Positions 41,614 through 50,367 of a stretch of 64,000 nt of DNA are shown in pieces. Made by a program: the position numbers and the translations under genes. Location of the stretch: positions 1,612,001 through 1,676,000 of the forward strand of contig NZ_CM001165.1 of assembly GCF_000213055.1 (NCBI RefSeq), read 5' to 3'. The notes beneath the pieces are model-generated. The model had not been told where the DNA came from. It made no database searches and saw only the letters and a program-made list of their open reading frames with translations. This DNA comes from Streptomyces sp. Tu6071 (GTDB taxonomy: Bacteria; Actinomycetota; Actinomycetes; Streptomycetales; Streptomycetaceae). The number at the start of each line of letters is the position of its first letter. The stretch's first letter is position 1.

Positions 41614-41688
41614 AGCGCACGTCGCCCACTCGCCGCCCCACCGCTCGACCACCGCACGTTCCCTCCTCACACCCTCAGGTGATGCCCC

Positions 41689-42996
41689 ATGCCACGAACC
41701 GCTGCCGCCACCCGCGCCCGGACACCCGACGCGCCCCCTTCCCCGGCCACCGCTCCCGCCCCCTCCCCTCTCGACACCGCGACCGCGCTCCTCGGCCTCC
41801 TCGCCGACACCACCACCGAGCCCCGCCCGAACGACGACCTCGAAGCCCTCACGCTCGCCGTGGCCGCCGACCTGCCGGTCCTGCTGTGGGGCGAGCCGGG
41901 CATCGGCAAGACCGCCGCGCTCACGCAGCTCGCCGAAAGCCTCGATCTCCCGCTCACCACGGTCATCGCGAGCGTCCACGAGCCGTCCGACTTCTCGGGG
42001 CTGCCCGTCATCGGTCCCGACCCGGCGAGCGAGGGCATCCCGATGGCCCCGCCGGACTGGGCGGTGCGGCTCGTGCGCGCCGGTCGCGGGCTGCTCTTCC
42101 TCGACGAGTTGTCCACCGCTCCCCCGGCGGTGCAGGCCGCGCTCCTGCGGCTCGTGCTCGAACGGCGCGTCGGCGCGCTGCGGTTGCCGCCGGCGGTCCG
42201 TATCGTCGCCGCCGCGAACCCGCCCGCATCGGCCGCCGACGGCTGGGAGCTGAGCCCGCCGCTCGCCAACCGCTTCGTGCACCTCACGTGGCGCCACGAC
42301 CCGCGCGTGGTCGTGCGGGGGCTCGGCGGTACATGGCCGGTGGCCGCGCTGCCCGCGCTCGACGCGGGGCGGCTCACCGAGGCCGTCGCGTACGCGCGGC
42401 AGGCGGTGTGCGGCTTCCTCACCGCCCGCCCCACCCTCGTCCACCGGCTCCCCTCCACCGAGACCGTGCGGGGCAACGCGTGGCCCTCGCCCCGCAGTTG
42501 GGACATGGCGCTGCGGCTCACCGCCTTCGCCTCGGCGGCGGGGGCCGGGCGGGACGTCCTCGCGCTCCTGGTGCGCGGCGCGGTCGGGGACGGACCGGGG
42601 TACGAGTTCCTCGCGCACCTGGACCGCATGGAGCTACCCGACCCGGAGGACCTGCTCGCCGACCCCGCGCACGCGGTGCTGCCGGAGCGCGGCGATCGCA
42701 GGCAGGCGGCGCTGGACGCGGTGGTCGCGGCGGTCAACGCCCGCCCTGAGCAAGGGAGATGGCAGGCCGCCTGGGAACTCCTCGCCCATGCCGCGCGTAC
42801 CGGGGCCCCCGACCTGCTCGTGACCCCGGCGAGCACGCTCGCCGCGCTGCGCCGCCCGGACTGGCCGGCACCCCCGGCGATCGAAGGGCTCTCCGGGGTC
42901 GTCGCGCTCTCGCACCGCGTGGCGCGCGCGGGAGCGGAGGCGGACGAGGAGACTCGGCGCACGGCGGAGCGGGAACGGGCGGAGACGTGGCGATGA
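41689..42996 (+). CDS. MoxR-type AAA ATPase
   Basis: 435 residues from an ATG at 41689. Walker A GEPGIGKT is at 68-75, Walker B LLFLDE at 135-140, and sensor-1 IVAAANPP and the arginine-finger region LSPPLANRFVHL follow, as in MoxR-like AAA proteins. These act as chaperones that remodel or insert metal cofactors into partners, usually vWA proteins. The stop overlaps the start of the vWA gene by 4 bp (ATGA), which ties the two products together. Confidence 0.9.
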   Translation: MPRTAAATRARTPDAPPSPATAPAPSPLDTATALLGLLADTTTEPRPNDDLEALTLAVAADLPVLLWGEPGIGKTAALTQLAESLDLPLTTVIASVHEPSDFSGLPVIGPDPASEGIPMAPPDWAVRLVRAGRGLLFLDELSTAPPAVQAALLRLVLERRVGALRLPPAVRIVAAANPPASAADGWELSPPLANRFVHLTWRHDPRVVVRGLGGTWPVAALPALDAGRLTEAVAYARQAVCGFLTARPTLVHRLPSTETVRGNAWPSPRSWDMALRLTAFASAAGAGRDVLALLVRGAVGDGPGYEFLAHLDRMELPDPEDLLADPAHAVLPERGDRRQAALDAVVAAVNARPEQGRWQAAWELLAHAARTGAPDLLVTPASTLAALRRPDWPAPPAIEGLSGVVALSHRVARAGAEADEETRRTAERERAETWR

Positions 42997-44309
42997 CACG
43001 AAGGGACACGCCCTCCGCCATACCGCCGCGCACCGCCGTACCACCGCGCTCCGCGCCCATACCACCGCGCGCCGTTCCCGTACCGTCCGCCGCGCCCTCC
43101 ACCCCCCTCGACACCGACAAGCTCTACGCCGCCCGGCTCCTGGCCGTCCGCCACCGCCCCTACCTCGCGACCGCGCTCTTCGCGCTGTCCCCCGTCCCCT
43201 CGGCGCGCGTGCCGACGATGGCGGTGGACCCGTACTGGCGGCTGTACGTGAACGCCGTCTTCCTCGCGCGCACGCCGCTCGCCGAACTCGCGGGGGTGTG
43301 GGTGCACGAGGTCTCGCACCTGCTGCGCGAGCACCACGACCGCGGCGAGCGGTACGTGGCGCTGCACGGCGCGGACGGTCCGGGGGAGCGGCTGCGGGTG
43401 AACATCGCCGCGGACTGCGAGATCAACGACGACGTCTACGGGGACGGGCTCGCCGCACCGCGCGGAGCCGTACAGCCTGCCCATCTCCATCTCGAATCGG
43501 GCGCGTTGATGGAGGACTACCTGCGCCGGTTCCGCCTCGGGCCGGGCACCGCGCACCTCGCGTGGCTGGAGTGCGGCAGCGGCGCGGACGGTCTGCCGCG
43601 ACGCTGGGACCTGGGCCCGGACGGAACTGACGCGCTGGGCCGCCGGGACAGGGACGCGGTGCGCTTCCGTGTGGCCCGCGCGCTCAAGGGCGCACCGGGC
43701 AGCGCCCCGGCGGGCTGGCAGCGCTGGGCGGAGCGGGTCGTCCACCCGCCGCAGCCGTGGCAGCGGTTGCTCGGCGCGGCGGTGCGGTCCGCGGCCACGG
43801 CGGCGGGCCAGGGCTCCGACTACCGCTACGGCCGCCCGCCCCGCCGCGCGGCGGCGCTCCCGGAAGCGGTCCTGCCGAGCCTGCGCCGCACGCCGCCGCG
43901 CGTCACGGTGGTGATCGACACCTCGGGCTCGGTGAGCGACGCGGAACTCGGCTCAGCCTTACTCGAACTGGCGGCGATCGCACGGGCGTTGGGCGGGCGC
44001 CGCGACCTGGTCAAGGTCATCTCCTGCGACGCGGCGGCGTCCCGCGCCACCACCCTGTGCGCGGCGGCCGACCTCCCCCTCACGGGCGGCGGAGGCACCG
44101 ACCTGCGGACCGCCTTCCCCCGCGCCCTCGCCACCCGCCCCGACACCCTCGTCGTCCTCACCGACGGCCAGACCCCCTGGCCCGCCGCCCGCCCACCCTG
44201 TCGCACGATCATCGGCCTCTTCCCCCGCGAGACCGCCTACGACGAGGACGACGACACCTACACCCCCACGGGCCCCCCGGCCTGGGCCCGGGTGGTGGAG
44301 ATCGGGTGA
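42993..44309 (+). CDS. DUF2201 putative metallopeptidase with vWA domain
   Basis: 438 residues from an ATG at 42993. After a Pro-rich N-terminus (about 8-40), the putative metallopeptidase domain carries HEVSH at 105-109 with NIAADCEINDD downstream as a likely third ligand region. The C-terminal third is a vWA-like domain with a MIDAS motif DTSGSVS, a second Thr in GGGGTDLRTAF, and DGQTPW. No signal peptide, so cytoplasmic. It probably works with the MoxR-type ATPase encoded just upstream. Biological role is not established. Confidence 0.88.
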   Translation: MTRRDTPSAIPPRTAVPPRSAPIPPRAVPVPSAAPSTPLDTDKLYAARLLAVRHRPYLATALFALSPVPSARVPTMAVDPYWRLYVNAVFLARTPLAELAGVWVHEVSHLLREHHDRGERYVALHGADGPGERLRVNIAADCEINDDVYGDGLAAPRGAVQPAHLHLESGALMEDYLRRFRLGPGTAHLAWLECGSGADGLPRRWDLGPDGTDALGRRDRDAVRFRVARALKGAPGSAPAGWQRWAERVVHPPQPWQRLLGAAVRSAATAAGQGSDYRYGRPPRRAAALPEAVLPSLRRTPPRVTVVIDTSGSVSDAELGSALLELAAIARALGGRRDLVKVISCDAAASRATTLCAAADLPLTGGGGTDLRTAFPRALATRPDTLVVLTDGQTPWPAARPPCRTIIGLFPRETAYDEDDDTYTPTGPPAWARVVEIG

Positions 44310-44325
44310 GGTCTCACACCGCCCC

Positions 44326-46350
44326 TCACACCAGGTCCCGCCCCACCCGTTCGCTCCAGTTCCGCGAGAACACCCGCTCCCCGCCCTCGAAGGCGTCGAG
44401 CGTCGCGTGGACGTGGAAGTGGTCCGCGTCGCACGTGAGGGTGGTGGTCGTCTCGGTGCGGGTGTCCCAGTCGCCGCGCGAGAAGCGCATCGTCCAGGCG
44501 GAGTGGCCGCGCGGCGAGGTGAAGTCGTCGGCGCTCCAGTCGTAGCGCTCGACGGCCCGGCGGCCGACGTCCAGGTCGATGGCGGAGTAGTGCGTCGTGC
44601 CGCTGTCCTTCACGATGTCGAGGGACCCGTGGTAGTCGACGAGGTCGCGCGAGACGCGCCAGGACTGCTCGGGCGGGACGCGCTGCTCGGTCGCGAGGGG
44701 GCGCGCCGCCTCCGGCTCGCCGAAGGAGATGCCCTCGTCAGGCGCCGGGACCGGGCGGACCGGGAGCGTCAGGGTGCTCGTGCGCGCCCGCACCGCGAGC
44801 ATGACCGGCTCGGGCGGGGGCCAGGCGAGCGGCCAGTAGGAGGTGGAGAGGGACAGGCGCAGGCGGTGACCGGCCGGGAATGCCTGCGCGATGCCGTTGA
44901 GCCGGACCGTGGCACGGTACGTGCGGCCCGGTTCCAGGGGCTCGGGGGCCTCGCTCCCGTCGCGGCGGGTGAGGTTGAGGATGCCGTACGAGACCCGCGT
45001 CGACGCACCACCGGGTGCCACGTCCGAGAGCCGCGCCGCCACCTGGGCGACGGGCCGGTCCACGGTGAACTCCAGCTCGACGGTCGGCGCCCCCAGGATC
45101 TCCAGGCGCTCCGCGAGGACGCCGCTGTCGAAGACGAGCGAGCCGCCGTCCTCCTCGCGCTGGTCGTAGGGCAGGTCAGGCGGCGCGTTGTACGAGGCCC
45201 ACTTGCCCGCGTACTGGCCGACCGAGAGCGGCGAGGAGACGGTGAGCCATTCGTCGGGCCCCCCGTCCGGGGCGCCCGGCTCCTCGATGCGGTGTGCCGT
45301 CAACGGGTGCACGCGCGACCGCACTTGGGGGGAGGGCAGGCTCGGCTCGCCGACCCAGCGGCCGGGCCGCTCCTCGTAGGCCGTCGACGGCGGGACGCTC
45401 TCCTGCATCCAGGACTTCAGCATCGGCCCGTCCATGACGCCGTTCTCCTCGCCCTTGAGCCAGTGGTCCCACCAGCGCACGACCTCCTGGAGGTAGCCGA
45501 TCGCCGGGCCGGGCTCGCCGAGGTGCGGGAACTTGTGCGACCACGGCCCGATGAGGCCCTTGCGGGGCACGTCGAGGTGTTCGAGGAGTCGGGTGACGGC
45601 GTTCGAGTAGCCGTCCGCCCAGCCGCTGGAGGCGAGCACGGGCACCCGTACGGCGCCGTAGTCCTCGCACACCGAGGCGTGCCGCCAGTACGCGTCGCGG
45701 CGCTGGTGGCGCAGCCACTCGACGACCCACGGGCCGCTCGCCGCGAGGCGCTCGTGCCACATGTCGCGCCACCGCTCCCCGACGACCGCCGGGTCGGGCG
45801 GGCACGTCGCGTAGGCGAACATCGTGCCCGCCTCGGCGAGGTTGTCCGAGAGCATGGCGCCGCCCATGTAGTGCATGTCGTCGTCGTAGCGGTCGTCGGT
45901 GAAGGAGGCGAGGACGACGGCGCGCAGGCTCGGCGGGCGGCGGGCGGCGGTCTGGAGCGCGGCGAAGGCGCCCCAGGAGATGCCCATCATGCCGGTCGCG
46001 CCGTCGCACCACGGCTGCTCGGCGAGCCAGGCGAGCACCTCCTCGGTGTCGCGCTGCTCCTGCTCCAGGTACTCGTCGAGGAGTACGCCCTCGGAGTCCC
46101 CCGTACCGCGCAGGTCGAGCCGCACGCAGGCGTAGCCGTGCCCGGCGAGGTAGGGGTGGTGCATCGAGTCGCGCACCGAGCTCAAGTCCCGCTTGCGGTA
46201 CGGGATCGCCTCGAGGACGGCGGGCACGGGCTCCGTGTCGGACGAGACGGGCCGCCACACGTGCGCCGAGAGCCGGACGCCGTCCGGCATCGTGACGAGG
46301 ACGTGCTCCTCTTCCTTCACGGGGTGCGGGAGTTGGCTGACGTAACGCAT
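44326..46350 (-). CDS. CocE/NonD-family alpha/beta hydrolase (S15-like)
   Basis: 674 residues from an ATG at 46350 with AAAGGA upstream. The N-terminal alpha/beta domain has VLVTMPDGVRLSAHVWRP, LRGTGDSEG, the nucleophile elbow GISWGA, and SSGWADGY with the acid residue; IGPWSHKFPH carries the His. The C-terminal half is the jelly-roll domain of the PepX_C type. Members hydrolyse esters, acylated antibiotics or Xaa-Pro peptides. It lies 52 bp after the ATP-grasp gene on the same strand, so the pair probably acts on one metabolite. Confidence 0.9.
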   Translation of the reverse strand: MRYVSQLPHPVKEEEHVLVTMPDGVRLSAHVWRPVSSDTEPVPAVLEAIPYRKRDLSSVRDSMHHPYLAGHGYACVRLDLRGTGDSEGVLLDEYLEQEQRDTEEVLAWLAEQPWCDGATGMMGISWGAFAALQTAARRPPSLRAVVLASFTDDRYDDDMHYMGGAMLSDNLAEAGTMFAYATCPPDPAVVGERWRDMWHERLAASGPWVVEWLRHQRRDAYWRHASVCEDYGAVRVPVLASSGWADGYSNAVTRLLEHLDVPRKGLIGPWSHKFPHLGEPGPAIGYLQEVVRWWDHWLKGEENGVMDGPMLKSWMQESVPPSTAYEERPGRWVGEPSLPSPQVRSRVHPLTAHRIEEPGAPDGGPDEWLTVSSPLSVGQYAGKWASYNAPPDLPYDQREEDGGSLVFDSGVLAERLEILGAPTVELEFTVDRPVAQVAARLSDVAPGGASTRVSYGILNLTRRDGSEAPEPLEPGRTYRATVRLNGIAQAFPAGHRLRLSLSTSYWPLAWPPPEPVMLAVRARTSTLTLPVRPVPAPDEGISFGEPEAARPLATEQRVPPEQSWRVSRDLVDYHGSLDIVKDSGTTHYSAIDLDVGRRAVERYDWSADDFTSPRGHSAWTMRFSRGDWDTRTETTTTLTCDADHFHVHATLDAFEGGERVFSRNWSERVGRDLV

Positions 46351-46402
46351 AAGTCCTTTCCGGTACGGGGCTCTTCGGCGGTGACGCGGCGACGCGGTCG
46401 CC

Positions 46403-47701
46403 TCAGACGTCCTGGATCTCGAAGCGCAGCCCCCGTACCGCACGGTCGTACTTGGCCTCCAGCTCCTTGTCGCTGTCGGCCCCGACGTACAGGTGCGCCA
46501 GCTCGGAGGAGTAACTGTCCTGCCCCGGCATCTCGGAGAGCCGTACGCCCTCGTCCGGCACGATCACGACCTTCACGCCCGGCACCTCGCGCTCGATCTC
46601 CGCGATCTCCCCGGCGGTCGGTACGCGGTCCACGATGCCGTCGCGGAAACGGCGGTAGTACCACTTCGCGCCGTACTCGTACTGCCCGTGCCCCTGCGCC
46701 ACGCGCGGGTCGCGGCCGAGGGCGAGGCTCAGCATGCGGTGGTGGTTCGGGACACCGTCGACGTGCGCGAACATCTCGGCGTGCGACTGCGAGTGGCGCG
46801 GGTTGATCTCCAGGATCTTCACGTCGCCGGTCTCGGGGTCGTAGAAGAACTCGATGCTGAACGTCGCCGCGTCGAGCCCGGTCCGCTCCATGACGCGCCG
46901 CGAGATGTCCACGACGCGTCGCGTCGTCTCCTCCGGCAGGTCCGCCGGGTACTGGTGGCGCAGGAAGCAGGCGCTGTTGGGGTACGTGTGCGAGTCGAGC
47001 ACCCCGTAGACGACGACCTCGCCGTCGTGCACGTACCCCTCGACCGCGAACTGCACCCCCGTCAGCGCCTCCTCGGCGAGACACGCGGCACCGCCCGCCT
47101 CGGCGATCTCCGGCGGCAGGTCGATGCCGTCCATGAGCCGCGTGAACGGCCCGCCGACGCGGCCGATCCCGGCCCGTATCTCCGCCACGGCCTTGCGGAA
47201 CTCCGCCTCGTCCTTGACCCCGAAGGCCAGCTCCGACGAGTACGACTTCACGGGCTTGAGCCACATCGGGAAGGACACGCCCTCGGGCGGGCGCGGCTCG
47301 GTCTCGTCGAGGTCCACGAGCCCGAACCCGGGCACGGCCTCGGGCGCGGCCTCGCGCTGGATGAGCCGGCTCCAGTACTTGTGCTCGCACCGCACGATGG
47401 ACTCGACACTCGTCGCCTGCAGGCCGCGCTCGGCGCACAGCAGCGGTACGAGGGCGCTCACCGGGAAGTCCCAGTACCCGACCACGGCGTCCACGCTCCC
47501 GTCGAACGCGTCGAGCGTGGCGCGCGCCTTGGCGAGCAGACCGTCGAAGTCGATCTCGCCCTCCTGGAGCTCGGCGACCGTGAGGAGCGGACGGAAGGTC
47601 AGCGCGTCGGCGCCGGGAACTTCGCGGAGCGTTTCGAGGTTGTCGTCGTCGAGCCCGACGACGAAGACGTTGAGGCTCTTGTTTCCGCGCGTTTCGCTCA
47701 T
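46403..47701 (-). CDS. ATP-grasp ligase
   Basis: 432 residues from an ATG at 47701 with AGGAGC upstream. The ATP-grasp fold is shown by PMWLKPVKSYSSELAFGV (Lys of the ATP site), AVEGYVHDGEVVVYG and the metal-binding EINPRHSQSH. The N-terminal domain (VFVVGLDDDNLETLREV) is a Rossmann-like substrate domain. ATP-grasp enzymes join an acyl phosphate to an amine or thiol, for example in dipeptide or amino-acid amide synthesis. First gene of a two-gene unit with the CocE/NonD hydrolase. Confidence 0.88.
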   Translation of the reverse strand: MSETRGNKSLNVFVVGLDDDNLETLREVPGADALTFRPLLTVAELQEGEIDFDGLLAKARATLDAFDGSVDAVVGYWDFPVSALVPLLCAERGLQATSVESIVRCEHKYWSRLIQREAAPEAVPGFGLVDLDETEPRPPEGVSFPMWLKPVKSYSSELAFGVKDEAEFRKAVAEIRAGIGRVGGPFTRLMDGIDLPPEIAEAGGAACLAEEALTGVQFAVEGYVHDGEVVVYGVLDSHTYPNSACFLRHQYPADLPEETTRRVVDISRRVMERTGLDAATFSIEFFYDPETGDVKILEINPRHSQSHAEMFAHVDGVPNHHRMLSLALGRDPRVAQGHGQYEYGAKWYYRRFRDGIVDRVPTAGEIAEIEREVPGVKVVIVPDEGVRLSEMPGQDSYSSELAHLYVGADSDKELEAKYDRAVRGLRFEIQDV

Positions 47702-48284
47702 AAATGCTCCTGTATTGATCGATTGCCGGGGTTCGGCGCGAGTACCCGAGGGGTGGAGCGGCAAACGAAGCCGGACGGAGGGAACGGCACAAGAGGCGGG
47801 GCCGGGCACGCGTCGGCCGGGGCGGCTCGCGCCAACGCGACGGCGCCTCACGGCTCACGCCGTTCGCGCAGGTGGCGGGGGCGTCGTCAAGGGCAAACGA
47901 TCCGGGATGAGTCCGGTACGCCGGGGCGGCCCCGAGCGCCGTCTCGTACCGTCGTGGAGGGCTCGGGCCCCCTGTGGGCCCCGGTCTCCTCTTTCTGACC
48001 CACGGTGAAAAGCAGCCGTCGCTTCGCTTGTCCGGGCCCGTTGCTTCGCGGTCGGCCACCTCGTGAGGCGGACGTGTTGTCGGCGAAGGAGGGCGTGCAC
48101 GTGTCGGGAACGGTGCTCCGAGAACGTGGTGGCGTGCTACACACCGGTAGGCAGGGACTGGGAACCGGTCGCGAACAAGTCCGCTCCGACCGGCTCGGCT
48201 TCGTGCTGTCCGCTCGACCTATAACGACACCCTCCGGGCCCTGCGGGAGACCGGTCGCCCGCACCACCCCGCCACCGTGGCCCG
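47702..48284. other. Gene-free stretch upstream of the ATP-grasp unit
   Basis: 583 bp with no convincing gene on either strand. The part from 48000 has lower GC and more irregular codon-position bias than the flanks, suggesting decayed or foreign DNA continuing into the recombinase remnant. The promoter of the ATP-grasp gene should lie near 47710-47760, but no clear hexamers are seen. Confidence 0.4.
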
Positions 48285-48419
48285 CCAGGCGGTGCGGACG
48301 GTGTCGATCTTGTCGGCCGGGACGGCTGGGCGGTGCCCGCCCTTCTTGTTCTTGGCCTCGGCGGCCCGGAGCTCGTCGCAGGTCAGCTCTCGTCGGAGGT
48401 CGCGTCGGACTTCCTCGGC
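48285..48419 (-). pseudogene. C-terminal fragment of a serine recombinase
   Basis: About 45 codons on the minus strand read RRELTCDELRAAEAKNKKGG then HRPAVPADKIDTVRTAW, which fits the linker and start of the helix-turn-helix region of resolvase-family proteins (usual form: glycine-rich GRRP followed by a helix). No catalytic Ser domain precedes it and the helix-turn-helix is lost after AW. It is a decayed piece. Confidence 0.5.
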
Positions 48420-48543
48420 CGCTACGCCCTCACCCGCCCGCCGACGGCCCGGCCGCGCCCGGTGCCTGATCCGGACACCGACGAGAAAGCGGCCGACGAC
48501 GAGATCAGCTGACCGCTCCCCAGCGGTCACGTCGTTCTGGTTG

Positions 48544-49332
48544 CTACTCGGCCTGCAGGACGAAGAAAAGGAAGCAGAGGAATCGTGGCTCGGCCGCGAT
48601 GGCCTCGGGGAACATCTCGCGGGCGGCGGGATCGGGATCAGGCTCGCTGATGACCGTTATCCGGAAACCGGCCCCGAGGAAAGCCTCGATCATCGCGTGC
48701 AGCGGCCTGTGCCATCTGCTCACCAGGGCGGTCTGGCCGCCGATGGTCCACTCCACGGTCCACCTCGTGGTGTCGAAGTATGTGCACTCGGCCTCGCGAC
48801 CGGCCTCACGGTGGATGAGATTGATGGCAAACGGATGGTCGACAGACGCGATCAGCCGACCCCCGGGCCTGAGTACGCGTCGCAGCTCGGCCAGCGCCGG
48901 TCCCCAGTCCTCCAGGTAGTGCAGCACCAGGGACGCCGTCACATCGTCGAACGTGTCATCAGCGTAAGGAAGCGGGCCGCCCAGGTCCGCCACCTGCAGG
49001 TCCGCAGCGTCGCCGAGCCGCTGCCGGGCCAGCTCCAGCAGCCCGGCACTCGTGTCGAAGCCACTGACATCGGCGCCACGGTCGCGCAGCGCGGCAGACA
49101 GGGCCCCCGAGCCGCAACCGGCGTCGAGGATCCGCCGGCCGGTCACGTCTCCAGCGAGGGCCAGCATCGCGGGCCGTTCGTAGTAGGCATTGACCAGATT
49201 GGTTTCGTTTGCGGCCGCGTACGCCTCAGCGAAGCCGTCGTAGTCGTTGGCCTTCGACGGATCCACACTCACTGCGGACGGCGAGACCAGCTTGGTGGAA
49301 ATCGAGTGCTCCTGGCGCTCGCTTGGGATCAT
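48544..49332 (-). CDS. Class I SAM-dependent methyltransferase
   Basis: 262 residues from an ATG at 49332; GTG codons at 49272 or 49266 would remove 20-22 poorly conserved residues, and no candidate has a strong ribosome-binding site. SAM motif I ILDAGCGSGALSAALRDRG, then VSGFDTSAGLLELARQRL and LQVADLGGPLPYADDTFDDV (motifs II-III) are clear. Substrate unknown. The gene sits between two recombinase remnants and its third-position GC is lower than that of its neighbours, so it was probably brought in by a mobile element. Confidence 0.82.
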   Translation of the reverse strand: MIPSERQEHSISTKLVSPSAVSVDPSKANDYDGFAEAYAAANETNLVNAYYERPAMLALAGDVTGRRILDAGCGSGALSAALRDRGADVSGFDTSAGLLELARQRLGDAADLQVADLGGPLPYADDTFDDVTASLVLHYLEDWGPALAELRRVLRPGGRLIASVDHPFAINLIHREAGREAECTYFDTTRWTVEWTIGGQTALVSRWHRPLHAMIEAFLGAGFRITVISEPDPDPAAREMFPEAIAAEPRFLCFLFFVLQAE

Positions 49333-49789
49333 GGTGCGGGAGACGCGCGCTGCTGCAGTACGGTTCCTGGCCGCGGTCAACTGCTGCGCCGCGTCGTCAC
49401 ATGGGTCGAGGTCGTCCACCCCGGAGTCCTCTTCCTGTCGGGCCACGCCGGTGCGGCGGGCCCTCCCGGAGTCCAGCAAGCGCCCCGGTGCTGGTGCCGG
49501 AGAGCCGAAGCGCGAGCGCGAGGCGCCCCGGGCCCGCGAGCACCGGTGCCGAGACGGTCGGAGAGGTCCGACTCGGGTACGCCCGTGCCTCGGCTGCCCG
49601 GCAGTACCTGGACGCACCCCACCGCCGAGGCCGGGGTGACCCGGGTTTCGGAGAGAGTCCCCGCCCGTGCCGCCATCCGCCCACACTCGGAGGCGGCCGT
49701 CAGAGTCGCCGGGGAGATCCTTTCCTCCGGCGTGCACGTCACCCCTCGCCGTCCACGAGCACAAACGGCGCGGCCTCGGCATCGCTCTC
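49333..49789. other. Degenerate region without a recognisable gene
   Basis: 457 bp between the methyltransferase start and the second recombinase remnant. Open frames exist on both strands, but none shows a ribosome-binding site, family motif or normal codon bias. Confidence 0.4.
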
Positions 49790-50041
49790 GCCATGTCCGC
49801 CCAGGAAGGGCAGCGACGTCGGCTGCAAATTCCTTCCCGGACAGCTGAAGGGCCCGCGCGACACCGGCGGCATGCCCTCCATGGCCCTCCGCCTGCGCGA
49901 CGAGAAGGACATGAGCCTGCGCGACATCGCCAAGCGGCTCGTCATCACGGGCACGGAGAAGGGCAGCACTCCTCACCGGCCACCGTCATGCGAGCGCGGC
50001 GCGAACACGACGAAGAGGCAGAGGCACTGACGAGCGCCTGA
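49790..50041 (+). pseudogene. Frameshifted C-terminus of a serine recombinase
   Basis: In one frame the sequence reads ALRLRDEKDMSLRDIAKRLV and ITGTEKG; after about 49970 the continuation KGQHSSPATVMRARREHDEE is in another frame and ends at 50041. Together they make the helix-turn-helix tail of resolvase/invertase-type recombinases. The frameshift and missing catalytic domain show it is dead. Confidence 0.6.
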
Positions 50042-50264
50042 CCGCTGCGAGCTCTGTCGCTGATTTGCGCCGTGGGTCAGAGACAGGAGACCCCGGCCGC
50101 TGCCGGTAGGGGCCAGGAAGCGCGTACGCGTGGCGGTCGGTGTGCTCGGCTCATCGGCCCTCCCGCCGACGAGGCCGCGCTGCCATGGAGGGACCGCGTC
50201 GGGGAAGCCTCCGCCCTCGCGGTACCCACTCGCGCGGCGGGCGCGGCGGGGCAGGAACAAGAGA

Positions 50265-50336
50265 CGGGCGGCGCCCGGCCGGAGTACGAGACGGGCGCCG
50301 CCCGGGGTGGCGCTCGGCCTCCCCCGGGCGGCGCCC
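50265..50336. terminator. Strong hairpin, with a third competing arm, after the PAP2 gene
   Basis: Arms at 50293-50307 (GGGCGCCGCCCGGGG) and 50322-50336 are perfect complements with a 14-base loop, 32 bp past the PAP2 stop. A related palindrome CGGGCGGCGCCCGG at 50265-50278 could pair with the first arm instead. The remaining 50042-50367 interval holds no gene. Confidence 0.8.
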
Positions 50337-50367
50337 AGTCGCGTGGGGGTGCTCGTCCCCTCGCTCG

